DNA from: Piper betle
Lineage: Eukaryota; Streptophyta; Magnoliopsida; Piperales; Piperaceae
NCBI GenBank assembly: GCA_033002965.1
Contig: JAURVB010012328.1
Location: 124,001 to 188,000, forward strand
Direction of reading: 5' to 3'
DNA: 64,000 nucleotides
The notes beneath the pieces were generated by a model. The model ran no database searches, was not told where the DNA came from, and saw only the letters and a list, made by a program, of their open reading frames with translations. Shown here in pieces: positions 47,710-60,818 of the stretch. Position 1 is the first letter of the stretch; the number at the start of each line of letters is the position of its first letter. A program made the position numbers and the translations under genes.

Positions 47710-50700
47710 ATGGCCCATTTGATGCCAGAAAAGAGTTTTCGAACACTAAACCTTCACCACGAACAGCGTTCAGATAATGCACAAGAGGAAAAACATGAAC
47801 TCACTACTCAAGTATCTCATCCTTCAGGTGATGGAAAACGGATGATATCAGGCATTGGTCCTTGCGGTTATCCTGAGTCCAGTAATAAGAAGCTTAAACG
47901 GATCCTGGAAGGTACTACATGTAATGCTCAAGACGTAACTGAAACTAATAGGACAGGAGGAAATAGAGGATCACCTGTAGAAGTAGTTGACACGTTTTAC
48001 TCAAGAAAAAGGGATGTAGATGTTACAAAATCAAAGTCACCTTCTTCGTTTCCTCATCAACATCTGAGCAGTGGGCAGTCCCTAAAAATAAACTTTCCTA
48101 TCTTCAGCGGAAAAAAATCAGAGCTTTTTGCTAATTCCATATGCGCGAGTAATGAACATTTTGTACAGGTGGAAAGAGAAAAGCTGAACCTTTGCAAGTC
48201 TCAAACTTTTCCTGCTTTCTGGAGATCTATTAAGGATGGATTTGTAACCTCTACTTCCTCTACTGTACAGCGTGGCTTTGAATCTGCTAGATTTAATGCT
48301 TTGAGTAGATCTGGAGAACAAGGATGTAAGGACAGATTACTCAATTTCATACACCTAGACTCCAGTTATGGTAGATCCTGTGCACTTGAAATTCATAAGA
48401 GATTGGTTGATCACGATTCGATAAACAAGCACTTAGGGCGGGATGATGGTGGTTTTTCTTTGGCAGAGTCGCATTGTTTTGCAAGTGATGAGGCTAAGAT
48501 GGGTAGTGCTGGCGAACATTCTGGTAATGGGCTATTACCAAGAAAAACGTACGAGCCGGGTGATCAAGGAACGAGGGACTATGTAGACTTATACAAAACG
48601 CCTGGTTGTTCTTTGAGAAATCTGCAGACTTTACGGATATGTACTACTGTCGAGTCTGTGGAGAGAGGCAGAGGAGGTGCCTCAAAGTTTTCGAAAACCA
48701 CTCATGATGTGTTAGTGACCGAAAAGGCTGACCTGGACATAACTCATAAATCGACTGTCTCCTTACAAGAAAATCGAACCATTCATGGCATGATTAATCC
48801 ACCATTTTTTTGTGGTAAAGAAGTGCTTCAGGCTGCTGCATGTTCTTATGGTGACAAAGACAATGATCTTGCAACTTTAGCTGAGATTATAGATTTAAAT
48901 GAGAGAACATCCTCAGAGGTTGAGGCTATACATAACATATCAGCAGGTAGATAACAAAGGATGTTTTGACTTGCTTGAAATTGATAAATATGCAGCTAAA
49001 CTGTATTTTCTTCAAAGGTTTGGCAATTAGAAAAAAGTTCTCTTATTATGAAGTTGATGTTTCCTATTTGCTATTAATTTATAATTGTGTGAGTCAAATG
49101 GGGTTGTTCATAAACAACTTTAATTAGTACTTTTGCTGCATTTAGCATTATGTGAAAAAAAGATTTCTACTATGATTTTCCAAATAACTGTTGATTCATT
49201 TAAAAGTTGATTGAATCTGCTTCTTGAGTAGGTTAACTTCATGTATCACCAATACAACTTGAGTATTGCCGATGTAACATGCAGGGATTGAAGGATGACG
49301 TGTCCTGTCTGCATTAAGACATTCCTTTTTGGCACATATGATGTGCTGAAAATAGGGTTAGAAATTTGGAGAGAAAACATTGAAATTGTTTATTAATGTA
49401 AGATGTTAAAACATTATTGGTTAGCTGTGACTTTCAGGGATCTGATGTTTTGTGGGGGTAAAACAGATTTTTGCTAGTCTTTTCTTGCATTTGTATTGAT
49501 TTTTGATTGGAATTAATATCAATATTAACTTTTTGCAGGTGAAGGTTCTCGCAAGCATAAGGTATGGGCAGAAATTTTTGTTTTCATCTCATAATTATTT
49601 ATTCATTTGGTTGCTAGTAATTATATTGTTTTCGTTATTTAATTTGTATGTTTGTATGTCATTGATTGACTTATAATCCTTTTGAATTTCAATGCCATAA
49701 TTGTGAACTTTCTAATGTCTATGGTTTCGGCAATCTCTCCATCACTCTTAAGAAATGTTGAAAGATTAGTCTTTGCACATAGTGGTGGCAAATCTCTTTT
49801 GGGTTTCTCTAATGTGCATGAAGATGCTAGATGGTGGTTTGCAACATTTTAGATAGACTGACGTGAGTGTTAATGGAGTAAACCTTAACATAGCAGCTTT
49901 CTTCTTCTTCTTCTTCACAGTGGTGGCAAATCTCTTTTGGGTTTCTTTAATGTGCATGAAATTGCTCGATGGTGGTTTGCGACATTTTAGATAGATTGAC
50001 GCGAGGAGTAGGACTCCTCCTCCTCCTCCCCTTCCTTCTTCTACTTGGTACCCAAAGGGTGTCGGGGGCATGAAGCTTATACTAGGATTCCATGCAATTA
50101 CAAATTATAAAATTTTTGATGGCCAGGTGACCTTCTTGTGACCAACCCTCCTTTCTTATTCGGGCTTGGGACCAGCAATGCAAAAGCATTGGCCGAGTTA
50201 ACAATATGGACCTTATATTATGAATCCATGTAATTACGAATGATAAAATTTTTGATGGCTAGATGCCCTTCTTGACACCAACCCTCCTCTTTTTGCTGGA
50301 TTTGGGACCAACAATGCAAAAACATTGGAAAAGTTAACATAGCAGCTTTCTATTGCAAAATTCATAGTGATGGAGCCCAATTATCTTACTGGATTTATTA
50401 TTCTTATTTCTTTTGGCATACCTCATTTAGGTTTCTTTAATGTACATGAAGATGGTAGGGTGAATCTTAACATGGCAGCTTTCCATCATCAAATCTGTAA
50501 CAACAGATCCCGGTTATCTTAGTATGGATACATCATTCTTATTGCTCTCTACTATTGAAAACTTTGTTTAGTGGGAATGTAGTAAATGGTTTAGGAGGAT
50601 TTCCATGTATGAGAGCCTTTCCTTTCTTGGATCAGCACAAGTCTGTGTACAATATATGGCATATTCTTATTTGGTCTAGTATATTGCATTTTCTTATATT

Positions 50701-53700
50701 TGGTCTGGTCGTATACTAACTATGTTAGTGAGCTTATAGTTGATCAAAAAATAAGCTGGCATGATTATTGTGATGGAATTGATGGCCTCATTTGTACATT
50801 TCTACTTTTTTGAAGTTTAATCTTTCTTTGGTATGTCCTAGATAGAAAATATTTTGGTGACATACTTTGATGACATTGAAAAGAGGATGATGAGAAGAAC
50901 GAAAGCAAAGTAGATAACACATCCAATTTTTCAAATTGTAAACCTATGGGAAAATTACCATTGGAAAAAAACACCTACTTGAGACTCAGCTTAAGAGATC
51001 TAGCTCTAATGGAGTTTTCAACCCAATTCAAAATGTAAAATATTGCTTATAAAACGATTAAATATAAAAATTTGAATATAATTGACTTATGGCCCCTTGA
51101 AAGACCAAAAGTATCACTTACAACCTTTATTTTTTAAAGTTATCACTTACATTCTTGAGTCCTAAGACTTTTCCAATAGTTTTTCTTGCCGTGGATGAGC
51201 TTGTTATGTCATCTATTATATCACTTGGATGCCATGGCCAACTTGGCCATTTATCAAGGGCCAAAATGACTCTCTTTCAATTTATCAAGGGCCAAATGAC
51301 TTCCAAAATAGGGCCAAGTTGGCCATATCTTCTGAATGAAATGATAGATGACATGACAAAATGTTAAGTCTCTTAGCTTATATTGCTTTTTTCTTATTGT
51401 ATCAAGCTTGTTGTGCCAGTAGGTAATTCGTTTTGTGTAGGCGGGTATTTGTCTAATTTGTAAAACCGGCAGGAGTCTTAAAATATAAGCTTGTATTCCA
51501 ACTTTCAACCAATGAAGATTTATTTCAGTATTTTATTTTCATAGTTCTCCATTAGAAGTAGTTCCAAAAGTTTGGCAATTCCTAAAGTGTCAATTCCTAA
51601 TTGGAGACTTGTAATCTCAATTATGAACCATAACCGATTGATTTCAATCTGGAATTGATCTTCGATCTATTCAATCAACGTCAGAGTAGTTGATCCTAGG
51701 CTAAAATGCATGCTCTTCACCATTATAATGTGGATGAACAAGGAGCGCTTTGAAAGGATTGCAATATGAGTTGACAAAGGTACGGGTAGATCTATCCAGT
51801 TTGAATAAAAAATTATACTCCATGATGAAGAGACTTTTGAGGGAGACGATTGGACGCTTCGAAGAAGGCAACAAAGGGGTCGCTAGAGAAGACGGGTATG
51901 AAGCCTGAGAGAAGAATAGCAGCTGGAACGACAGCTTCTCCACTGCTGCTGATGTCAACCACTCTTCCCATGGGATTGTGTTTGGAAAGCTGCCTTGGGC
52001 AGCTGACGCTACCCTCCCATAGGTTGCTAATGTAGTCTAGACATGGCAGTGCGACCATGGCAGCCCCATGGTGGGGTGGCAATAGAAAATCCCCCGAACC
52101 TTGAACATGAGGCGGGTGTGTGATTCCAGTGGAGGGAGAAAACACAGAGGTATATCATTTGGAGGACTTGGTAGCTGCAATTTTTTCACAACCTGATCCA
52201 ACCAATGATGAATTCCACACCGCAGGGTTCAAGATTCAGCCAATGAGCACCTTGCCCGACTATTTGAATGAGTTTGAACTGTCAGCCAACAGGATGGAAG
52301 GATGGCCAGGAGAAAGCCTTAATTGGTAGACTATTTGGGATGCGAAATATGAGTTGGCTTTCGATGTCTGCATACATTGAAGTGTGCTATGGAATGGAAA
52401 ACATGCAGGATGATAAGTTGATCTGATGGTCGGCCGGTCAGGAGATGGGATTTTGCTATGAGAAGTTTGTTTTGTCTTCGCTTTAAGAAACAAAAATTGT
52501 TTGTGTTAGGACACTGATGCGTCCGATGAGGGGGATTTAGAGCCTATTAAGGAGGCGATTGAAGGAGATGTCAAGTGATTCAAACAATCTTTTGACCATG
52601 TCTTGTGTTGTACACTGACTCCCTAGACACTCCACCTCACTTGGTTCATCTAGAGGCAACCAATGTCGGTCTTGATAGATGGCCGTAGGACTCATAATTT
52701 TATGAATGATACTCCCTTGTAAAGATCGGGATTTTATTTAGATGAGTCCACGCCTTTTGGAATCTGTATAGCAGGTGGGAAGATGTCCTGCCCTGTCTGT
52801 TGTTGGCTCACACTACCTATTTAGGGCTGCGTGTTCAATCTGCTATTTTGCAGGTGTAGCAATGTGTTCGTAGAGGTGACGGGTCTCCCATTGTCCGATC
52901 ATGGGATGACAGTATTCCCTGCTTCTTTCTAGTGAGTCATCTGATGTGCTGCCTTATTATTACCTACTTACTTGTATAGAAGACTTTGAAGATGAGCACC
53001 ATTGATCACCTGCAGACAGATGGGCATACAAAGGTTCTTAATTGATGCTTGGAGACTAGTTGAGGTAGTCTAAAATCTGGTCTTGGTTTCCTCGAATTGA
53101 ATGATGGTATTACACTACTTTTCATTACCCGTTTCACTCCCTTTGAGGCTCTTATGGTTGATCACCGCTTCCTATGTCTTGGGATATGTTGGGGAATTTT
53201 GTAGTAGATGAGGTTGAGAGCAGCTGCTCGACCACGTGAGGCATTGCAATTATTGAAATCACATTTGTAAAATGTCTAGTATTGCATGAAGGCTAATTAT
53301 GATAAGGGCAATCCATTATCGGAGTACAGTGTAGTTGATTTGGTCTACCTAAAGTTTCAGCCTTATTGCTGCCCCACACTGCACAGGCCAGCTAACCAAA
53401 AATCAGTGGCTTGCATTTTGTGGTCTGTTCAATTGATGGGCATGGGCATTGGCTTAATGGCTGGAGTTATCATCGATCTCCTATGTCTCTAAGCTCAAAT
53501 CCCGGGTGGGCTCGCCTAATGTTCTCTCTCCCTCTTGCCTCGATCTCCGCATCTGGCAAAATCCCCAATCTGAGACTAATAATCATTTTTAAGAACCTAT
53601 TAATTGAACTATCAGCTATTTTGTTTCAAAATTAACTATGTTAAAGTGATACTTTGAAGAACTAGGAGATGTAAGTGATACTTTCGTCTTTCCAGGAGAT

Positions 53701-56303
53701 GGGTTATAAGTCATTTTTACTGCATTAAATTTGTGCAGAACTCTTTAGGACTTATAGGCTGGCTATCATAAATGTACGATATTATATCCATTTTAACACT
53801 TAGAAGATCTGAAGAAGTATCAAGTTTTCACACTTGTGTTCAAACACTGTTGAGAGAACTGAAAGTTGTTCCTTGCGTGGGAGAAAAAGAAAGACCATTC
53901 TGTCAAATTCTATTTTTGCTGATCTGCGGCTTAATTAATAAATCTTCTGCAGTTTTTGCATGTTTGACCTGGTTCTAGATGCAACAATGGACCCCAGGAG
54001 CAATAGGAGTCTAGGCCACTTTTAATATTGATGCTGATAGGGAAAAAGGGTTCTATCAAAAGCTTCTCAGATAATGAAGTTTTCTCGCATGTGAAATTCT
54101 AAGAACCGATTTGACTTCCTCATGTGGTTTATTCATATTGTTTTGCATACTTTACCAAGGCAGTAATTTAGTTTCTAATTAAGTCATAGATAGTTTCTTT
54201 TCTTAAATGTTGCCTTGTTTAGACCTTGCAGAGGCCCATTTATATGTGCTGGCAGAAGACTAATGTGCTGACTAAACTTTTTAACAAAGTCCCCAATCAA
54301 ACTTTTTCTTTGTTGTCTATATTTTCTAGTTAGGGTTAGCGCTATTGTGCTGACTAAACTTAGTTTCTCCTTTCTTTAGACAAACAGGCCACCAGAAGTT
54401 GGCAGCCTTGATTTGCTTTTAGGATCCATATATGTCCCTTCTCTGATGGTTATGTCAAATAGGGTTGCAGTTGGACTGTAATATCTGACTGTCTAAGAAG
54501 TTCGGCAAAAATAATTACCAAGATGAGAGGTTTTAGGCTGACCAACTCCAACTGCATACTGCATTTTATTGTCATCTATGGGTATTTAGTTCAATCCTTC
54601 TGACTTTTATATACATGTTCCTTTCTGGCTGCTTGATACCTTGTTCCATTTGTTCCCATCTCAGTGTAGCTTGTGAAAGCATGATTGCTTTGGATGGATT
54701 ACGTAGATGGTTTATTGATAGTAACAAAGTGATGTCACCTATGTTGGTTGGAATAGTCATTGCGTTATCGACTTGTATGTTATCATCTTAATAAAGGTTT
54801 GCTACGTTGGATACCAGCGTGTTGTGTCAGATGGCCATGAGCACGAGAGAGTTAGAGATATATTGGCCATATTTTGTTGTCTTAGAAGTATCATTTTTGT
54901 GTAATATGAGGATACTTTTTGTATACCTGAACGTCAACTTCATTTAATCTGTTAATAATACACTCATACATTAAAATGACACATCTATATGTGCATACAA
55001 TCATGCGGTCAATCTACAATAAACATTTAGGCCATATACATACTAAGAAGGCATAATATCTACGTTCTAAGATAAATTCAATTTTCTTTGATGCTTGTCT
55101 TAAAAAGATACTATTTTTTTTGAGAAATTTATGTTGCTTCTGGGATCTTCTGTTGCCATGATTTGTCTTCAATAAAACATCGATAAAGTTACATTTTCAA
55201 TATGGGCAAAATCAATTTTAACCTTTGTTATTGCATCAGCAGTCTGCTGATGCGTATTGTTGACATGGCCAAATATATCTGCAATATTGAAAACCATGAT
55301 CTTTATTGATGTGGTGACCAATATTGCATGCGTGTAATTCTCGTTGCCAATTGGTTACTGCTGGTGAAAGTTGATGTGGATGGTGGCAGTGTCATGATGC
55401 AATTGGTCCTTATTTTGCTGCTGTCTTTTCTTCATATGCTTGCTTGCTTTTGTGGCCTTTGCAGTACTCACATATATTTGGATTTTACTAGCCAAATATA
55501 TTATGCGTGAAAGTTCTGTCCAGATATAATGGATAACTTTCCTCATGCAGAATGACTTGAGAGCTCTGGATGTCAAGAAATTTCACACTGCAGCGGCTAT
55601 TTTATCAGAATTATGTGAAAGTAGTGTGATGAAAAGTGAAATACCTGACATCAATCAAGAACCTCTTACCTGTTTTGCGCCAACTACACTGAATGATAGA
55701 ACTCTAAGTGGGTCAAAGACTGAGAGTCTAAATTCAGAGCAGCTAATTTTCCATGCTGAGCGTCTCGAAGAATCATCAAATATCAACTCCCAGATAGAAA
55801 CTTTTCCTTTGGCAGGATCCTGCTCTAGATGGGTTGAGCGTTTCAGATTAGGTACATCAGGTTCTCAGGCCATTGGTACTAAGAGCTGGAATTTAGAAGA
55901 TGGGTGTATTGACAATGTAAACAAGTTACTCAGTAGAATAATGAACTACTATAAAACAAGCTCAGAGCCAGCGTTACATATGCATCTAGGAAGAGAGGCA
56001 GAGCAGTTGGAAAAGTCAGCCAATCTGAAGCACAAAGAATCATTTTTAGTGGAACCAGTTAAGGAAGAACATGAAATTAGTCTTTCGCACCCTTGGATCC
56101 AAAGGTGGCGCCGTCGTGAAGTCCCCCACCAAGCTACAAAACCGTTGCCCGAAGTTGTATGTGAACCAGAAATATCATTTGATCAAGATTTTCAAGCGAG
56201 AGAATTTCCTAGTGTAGGAGCAATGGCATTGATGGGAAAGGCTGTAACCACTCTTCCTTGTGAATTCAGGAGAAAGGGGCCGCTTGTTGTATGGAAAACG
56301 TGA
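47710..56303 (+). CDS. Plant protein of unknown function, 670 residues, three coding exons
   Basis: Coding exons are 47,710-48,946, 49,539-49,561 and 55,551-56,303. Both introns are GT-AG (CAG/GTAGAT, TTTTTGCAG/GTGAAG; AAG/GTATGG, CTCATGCAG/AATGAC). Lengths 1,237+23+753 give an uninterrupted 671-codon frame. The ATG at 47,710 is the first after an in-frame stop at 47,674. Residues 1-412 are polar, Ser/Lys-rich and probably disordered, with basic NKKLKR near residue 59. Exon 3 carries the conserved-looking part: SRWVERFRLG, SWNLEDGCIDNVNKLLSRIM, then HPWIQRWRRRE (from residue 600), EVVCEPE, and the end FPSVGAMALMGKA (from 639)...PCEFRRKGPLVVWKT. I recall this C-terminal pattern in unnamed plant proteins but cannot name the family. 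No signal peptide or membrane segment; a nuclear location is a guess. The continuous frame across a TE-filled intron argues that the gene is alive. Confidence 0.8.
49539..49561 (+). other. 23-nt microexon of the host gene
   Basis: The exon adds the end of a glycine codon and EGSRKHK (residues 413-420). It is bounded by a T-rich acceptor TTTTTGCAG and donor AAGGTATGG. Skipping it would shift the frame of exon 3, because 23 is not a multiple of three. Confidence 0.75.
49781..50010. repeat. Direct repeat with a 138-bp offset
   Basis: AGTGGTGGCAAATCTCTTTT starts at 49,781 and 49,919; both copies continue GGGTTTCT.TAATGTGCATGAA, GATGGTGGTTTGC and ACATTTTAGATAGA. A diverged third piece (AGGTTTCTTTAATGTACATG) is at 50,428. 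A CTT microsatellite (49,901-49,915) joins the copies. Confidence 0.85.
50085..50340. repeat. ~135-bp tandem pair, third copy at 44,855
   Basis: GGATTCCATGCAATTACAAA (50,085) and TGAATCCATGTAATTACGAA (50,221) start two aligned copies with AAAATTTTTGATGGC, CCAACCCTCCT and GCAATGCAAAA. An additional copy outside the gene at 44,855-44,972 indicates a dispersed family, not a purely local duplication. Confidence 0.8.
51700..53650 (+). pseudogene. Degenerate Ty3/gypsy relic in the intron (no RT left)
   Basis: A gag piece at 52,120-52,330 reads FSQPDPTNDEFHTAGFK and LPDYLNEFELSANRMEGWPG. Near 52,670 the line LIDGRRTHNFMND is a broken protease (usual LIDGGATHNFI). From 53,000 an integrase appears: STIDHLQTDGHTKVLN, a stop, CLETS, then FEALMVDH-like remnants, and at 53,286 MKANYDKGNPLSEYSVVDLVYLKFQPY. 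Protease and integrase are only about 280 bp apart, so RT and RNase H were deleted. No LTR was identified, and boundaries are approximate. Confidence 0.75.
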
Positions 56304-56560
56304 TTACGATGAGCAAGTATTTCTGGGTTTTGTCAAAAGTGGTATTTGTTTTGTTGATACTTAAGTTTTGGTTCTGAAGGAGTTGAAGGTAGAATCTTGT
56401 CTTGAAAAACTGTTGAAAGTCAAGGACATTATTTGAGCAGGATTCTCCATTTACTGTGAAAATATTTAATATTGCTTATGTTACGTTTAAGATGTAGTGT
56501 GTAAACTGTTTTGTAGTAAATGTATAACTTTTAATTTTTAATCGAGGGTAGACCTGATGA
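56304..56560 (+). other. Probable 3' UTR of the host gene
   Basis: T- and A-rich sequence follows the stop codon. Stretches such as AATATTTAATATTGC (56,465) and TGTATAACTTTTAATTTTTAA (56,520) are plausible plant polyadenylation context, but no exact site can be set. Confidence 0.4.
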
Positions 56561-57525
56561 GCTTAAGCTTTGATGATTCTCAACAATACATGAGCGTTGT
56601 TTTGGGTTGTATGTTTTTTCTTCTATGTATTGATTATATTTTAAAATAAATATCATTTTTTTATAAATTTTCTAAATTACATCATAACTAATTATCTTTT
56701 TTCTATATTATCTACCAATTTGTAATTAAATTTATGCGCCATATAAATTTAATGCTATATTTAAAATTTAATTAAATTCATTTATAGTAATCATATTCTT
56801 ATATAAAGTATTTTTGAAAATTATATTTTTAAATCATGTTTTATTATTAAAATATTTCTGAGCATTGGGTGGTGTACTCTTTATTTGATTTTATTCTGTT
56901 TTTTTTGTATTCTACTTATTTTTAAAAAAATTAATTTACTCGAATTATAATTATTCATACCTTTAGAATTCAATGTAACCTTATATTCACTTAGTTTGAA
57001 TTTTATATATTTTAAAATTTAAATCACTTCAAAATACAATGTAATTTAAGTTAAATTTGATTATATTATTTTCTTTGTATGCTTTCGCTAAAATTTGTAT
57101 ATTAAGTAAATTGAGATTCAATTATAAATCTTATTAATATTGTATTATAATTTTTTTAAAAATGATATTTTAATAAAATAAAAATTGGTATATTTTTAGT
57201 TAAAAATAATAATAATCAAGCCTTTCTATTATTGCTGGAATTTTTAATTAATCAAATTACAAATCCAAAAAGAAAATAAGAATTGGTTATTTTAAGGATT
57301 TTTAATTAATGAAATTAGTCGAGTTTTTGACTAGTGAAGGCTGAATATTTTTATATTATCGAGCGGTAGGAGAAAATAAGCCTAATTACTAAGAAAGGGA
57401 AAACTTTTTGTAATGTTTTAAAAATCTGTGTTTTGAAGTACTAGGCATATGAGATACGTAAACTTCAAAAAATTATATCTCTTGGGTATTGTACTAAAAA
57501 ATTTTGAAATTTTTGGAGTTAATAG
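56561..57525. other. AT-rich intergenic DNA, nothing recognised
   Basis: Extremely AT-rich with no coding signal. A T-rich repeat GGATTTTTAATTAAT / GGAATTTTTAATTAAT occurs at 57,238 and 57,296. Confidence 0.6.
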
Positions 57526-59622
57526 TGTGACACTCCAAATCCAGTTTACGCTCGTAAATCAAATCGGCATATTATGGGCCCTAGTTAGGTCAACTGACCT
57601 GAACCCAACTCGTGCAGATTTAATTTCGGCATTTTAACATGAACATATGATTCGTTATGTATAGATAAATACACAGAATCTTAACATGATACTATATGGA
57701 TGACATGTAAAGTAATTCACACACTAATACGATTATGATCAAAATCAATAAAAATTCTAAAATAAAATAAACAAAATCTCCCCTAAAAGTGTATTAGGGG
57801 TCACCCTGTCAAATAATATATAAAAATATATATGTATGTATCAATAATTTTATTCACAGAGAATCCAATCTACTGTATACTCATTCTGAAGCTTGGGTCT
57901 CAACCCACCATGCTTCCACTGCGCAATTTATTCATGTTTCACATCCTGTCATCATGTCTTAACATTCAGTTATATCCTATCATTATATCATAAGCATTTA
58001 ATCACATCATATCATGTCTCGGCATTTCACATCATTCTCAATATAATAACATCTTAACAAAAATATTAATTACTCTATCGACTGACAAGTGTGCAAGCAA
58101 CATCAGTGCTCCTCCGTCCAGGCTGGCACATCCAACTCGTGATTATTACCTATATATAGTATAAAAACACGTCAATAACAAGTGTTACTGGTCCAGAAAA
58201 TAACTAATATCAAACTGGCTATGAAAGCAAACTCTTATATGAAAGAAAACATCATATAATCCTCGTGAACACTCTGAAGGGCACCTACTGAGGAGCCATT
58301 GGGCTGCAGACCCGGTAGCATCCCGAACTGACTGATCTATTGCTGCTGATGCCTCTCTCGGCATTTTCTTACTTCATTTTTTGGTCTTGAATTCTAAGCC
58401 CTCTCCTTACCTCTATATTTTTCCTGGCCTTGAGCACGAAGGGCGAGTACTCTCAAGCAGTCGGCTTTAGTACCCTTTAAACCACAAGTCTGGACATGCA
58501 CTATACTAAGCAGTACCCGTAAACATCCACGTTCTTCAGGTATGAGGAACTCAAATGCGGAGTTGTCAAGATCCCTCAGGAATGGAACAATCAGCTTACT
58601 AGTCCAGAGCCCGCTTTAACTGTCACGACATCTGCTCATGGTACGTGCAGTCAGTTTCTCTATCTCTTGTTTCATTGAAAACTCGATAAAATTATATATA
58701 TAGGCCTGAGAAGGGATTCATATAATAGGCCCGAAGGCAACTTGTGGTGGATCTTGTTTTCAAAATCATCCTTAAGGGATCTCATCCTCGAGGGGTTATT
58801 AATCCGAAAAAATATTCAGTTAAATGGCCCGAGTTAATTGGGATCCGATAAAATGCCACTTAACCTGTCTTGTAAATAATAAAATAAACATACAATAGAA
58901 GAGAGTGCAAAACAGAGACGAGTCCTAAACGGACTTGATAGAAGCTCCAAGCGTATCATTGCGTCTAGGTGGCAAACTCCTACTCTGTACCTACACATCA
59001 AAATTAAATACTAATACCCGCTAGCTAAATGATGCGTCAAACTCAACGAACATCACACAAAACATAATAATCATCCGTCATAATCAACAATCAATCATCA
59101 TAAATGTGAATAATCATAACTCATCCTATTCATACAAATTTTATTGTATTTTCTAAGTTACGTCGTGATCACTTATCATGCTGAGACTCGATTTACCTCA
59201 TTAGATCACTTAACCTTTATTCACTGTTAATCACATCATGCACTTATCACTTCATCCATAGTCAAACATCTATCATGATAATTAATCAATGCTAGGATGT
59301 TGTGCTAACAATCATCAACTTAAAACATTAACTTGGAGGTAATTATACATCTCATCGTCGACAATTGGCAACAACTAGGGTTTCATCACGCGTCTCGAAG
59401 CTCAAATTCGGCCCTCGTCGACATCCGAAGTTTGATCAGGCCCCATGGAAGATCCAAAGAATTCCAGTGATTCCAGTTTTTCGACGGTTTTCCGGCTATT
59501 TCCTGTGGTTTTCCAGTAGCTTTGGGCAGCAGTCGCTGGCAACGTCTACTGGCCGTATAGTGGTCATATTGGGTACCATTGGAACTGGCTTGGCGAGCCT
59601 GACGCGTCTTTTGTTGGAGTCC
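57526..59622 (-). mobile_element. Family F LTR, minus orientation, cut by a Tat/Athila-like LTR
   Basis: It starts TGTGACACTCCAAATCC and is collinear with 61,250-63,300, e.g. ACTCGTGATTATTACC, AGTGTTACTGGTCC, GACCCGGTAGCATCCCGAAC, GGGATCTCATCCTCGAGGGG, ATAATAGGCCCGAAGGCAAC. The end at 59,622 stops within the GC-rich island, where another LTR begins. Many CpG sites of the other copy are TpG or CpA here. Confidence 0.75.
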
Positions 59623-60794
59623 TGTTAAGTGTTTAAAATATACAATATTTACCCAAGTTTTTTAATATGATTTTGCACTTCTCGGGTATAAATATTATTA
59701 ATTAAGTAATATTTTACTTTATTATTTTAGTTAATTAATATTTTATTAGATATGCTTAACTTTGATGTTTTAATGCAGAAAAAGATGAATAAATTAAGCT
59801 TTGGATTTGATTGGTCATGACACTTGGCGCCACCAATGGCTACAATTCATGGTGTTCAATGGAGTCGAACAGTTGGAAACTTAAAGGGATATTATAATTA
59901 ATTGGATTACGTCGATTTGTGAACACCCTCTTCGAATTCTTGTATCTCCACTTCTATATAAAGGGGTGGTCATTTGTTGTTAATCATATCTCATCTCTTG
60001 GCTTCAGATTATAGTAGAAGTAGTAGTTTTAGTTTTTGTAATTTCTTTCTCTTTCGTAATAAAAGTTAGTTTCTTCTTTATATTGTTTTTCTTTATATTA
60101 TTTTCTATTTTTATTATGGAGTAGTTTATTATTTCGTTCTAGAGAAGAATGGAACTTAACATGATTTAATTGATTCTATTTCAAGCTTTTACTCTTTTAT
60201 TCAATCGGAATGTTTGAATTATCATGTTCTAAATGCTAAGAATAGATTGATCACCTATTTCTTAGATCATGAGGTTTAATTAGATTTCGGGAGAAATTAA
60301 TTAGATTAGTCATTGATAATTCATCATACGACGAGTCTTTTGACTTGTTTGTCGTTGTGGTCGGGAGATACACAACACCGTATGCGATTGTAAGGCAAAT
60401 CTTAATGCATTATTTTGTTGATTAATCAATTATCACCGGGAGGTAGAAATTGAGGCAAAATAATAGAAGCATGAAGGAGCGGGAGCCACCATGTCATATA
60501 ATTATCCTAGATCGACAATCCGAGGGAATAAAAGATAAGAGTAAGATTTGATGAAGATTAAATTAATGTTAAGGGAAATTCGACTCTAGAACGAGTTTTA
60601 TAATTTTAACTCTGCTTTTTATTTAAGTTATTATTTAGATTTCTTTAAGTCAATTATTTCTATTTTTCTCTTAATATTATTTTCTTTAATTAATTATAGA
60701 AAATTCATCTCTCTGTGGGAACGATACTCGATTTATCATTATATTACTTGTTTCGACCGTGTATACTTGCATGCTATTAAAATTTAGTCTAATA
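59623..60794 (+). mobile_element. Tat/Athila-like 5' LTR
   Basis: TGTTAAGTG opens at the break in family F, and the end TAGTCTAATA (CA changed to TA) precedes AGTTTT and the PBS, as in the LTR at 6,964-8,462. TCTATATAAAGGGG at 59,955 is a plausible TATA box; an AATAAAAG polyadenylation-like signal is at 60,058. Length about 1,172 bp. Confidence 0.75.
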
Positions 60795-60800
60795 AGTTTT

Positions 60801-60818
60801 TGGCGCCGTTGCCGGGGA
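60801..60818 (+). promoter_or_regulatory. Intact tRNA-Asp-type primer binding site
   Basis: TGGCGCCGTTGCCGGGGA, exactly complementary to the 3' end of plant tRNA-Asp, the PBS typical of Athila/Tat elements. Confidence 0.92.

Larger units (their letters stand above)
49562..55550. other. Large intron (5,989 bp) with repeats and a gypsy fossil
   Basis: The intron contains a 138-bp-offset duplication (49,781 and 49,919), a ~135-bp tandem pair (50,085-50,340), a gypsy relic (51,700-53,650) and otherwise AT-rich DNA. No alternative exon with coding potential was recognised. Because the frame joins across it without change, no additional coding exon is required. Confidence 0.7.
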
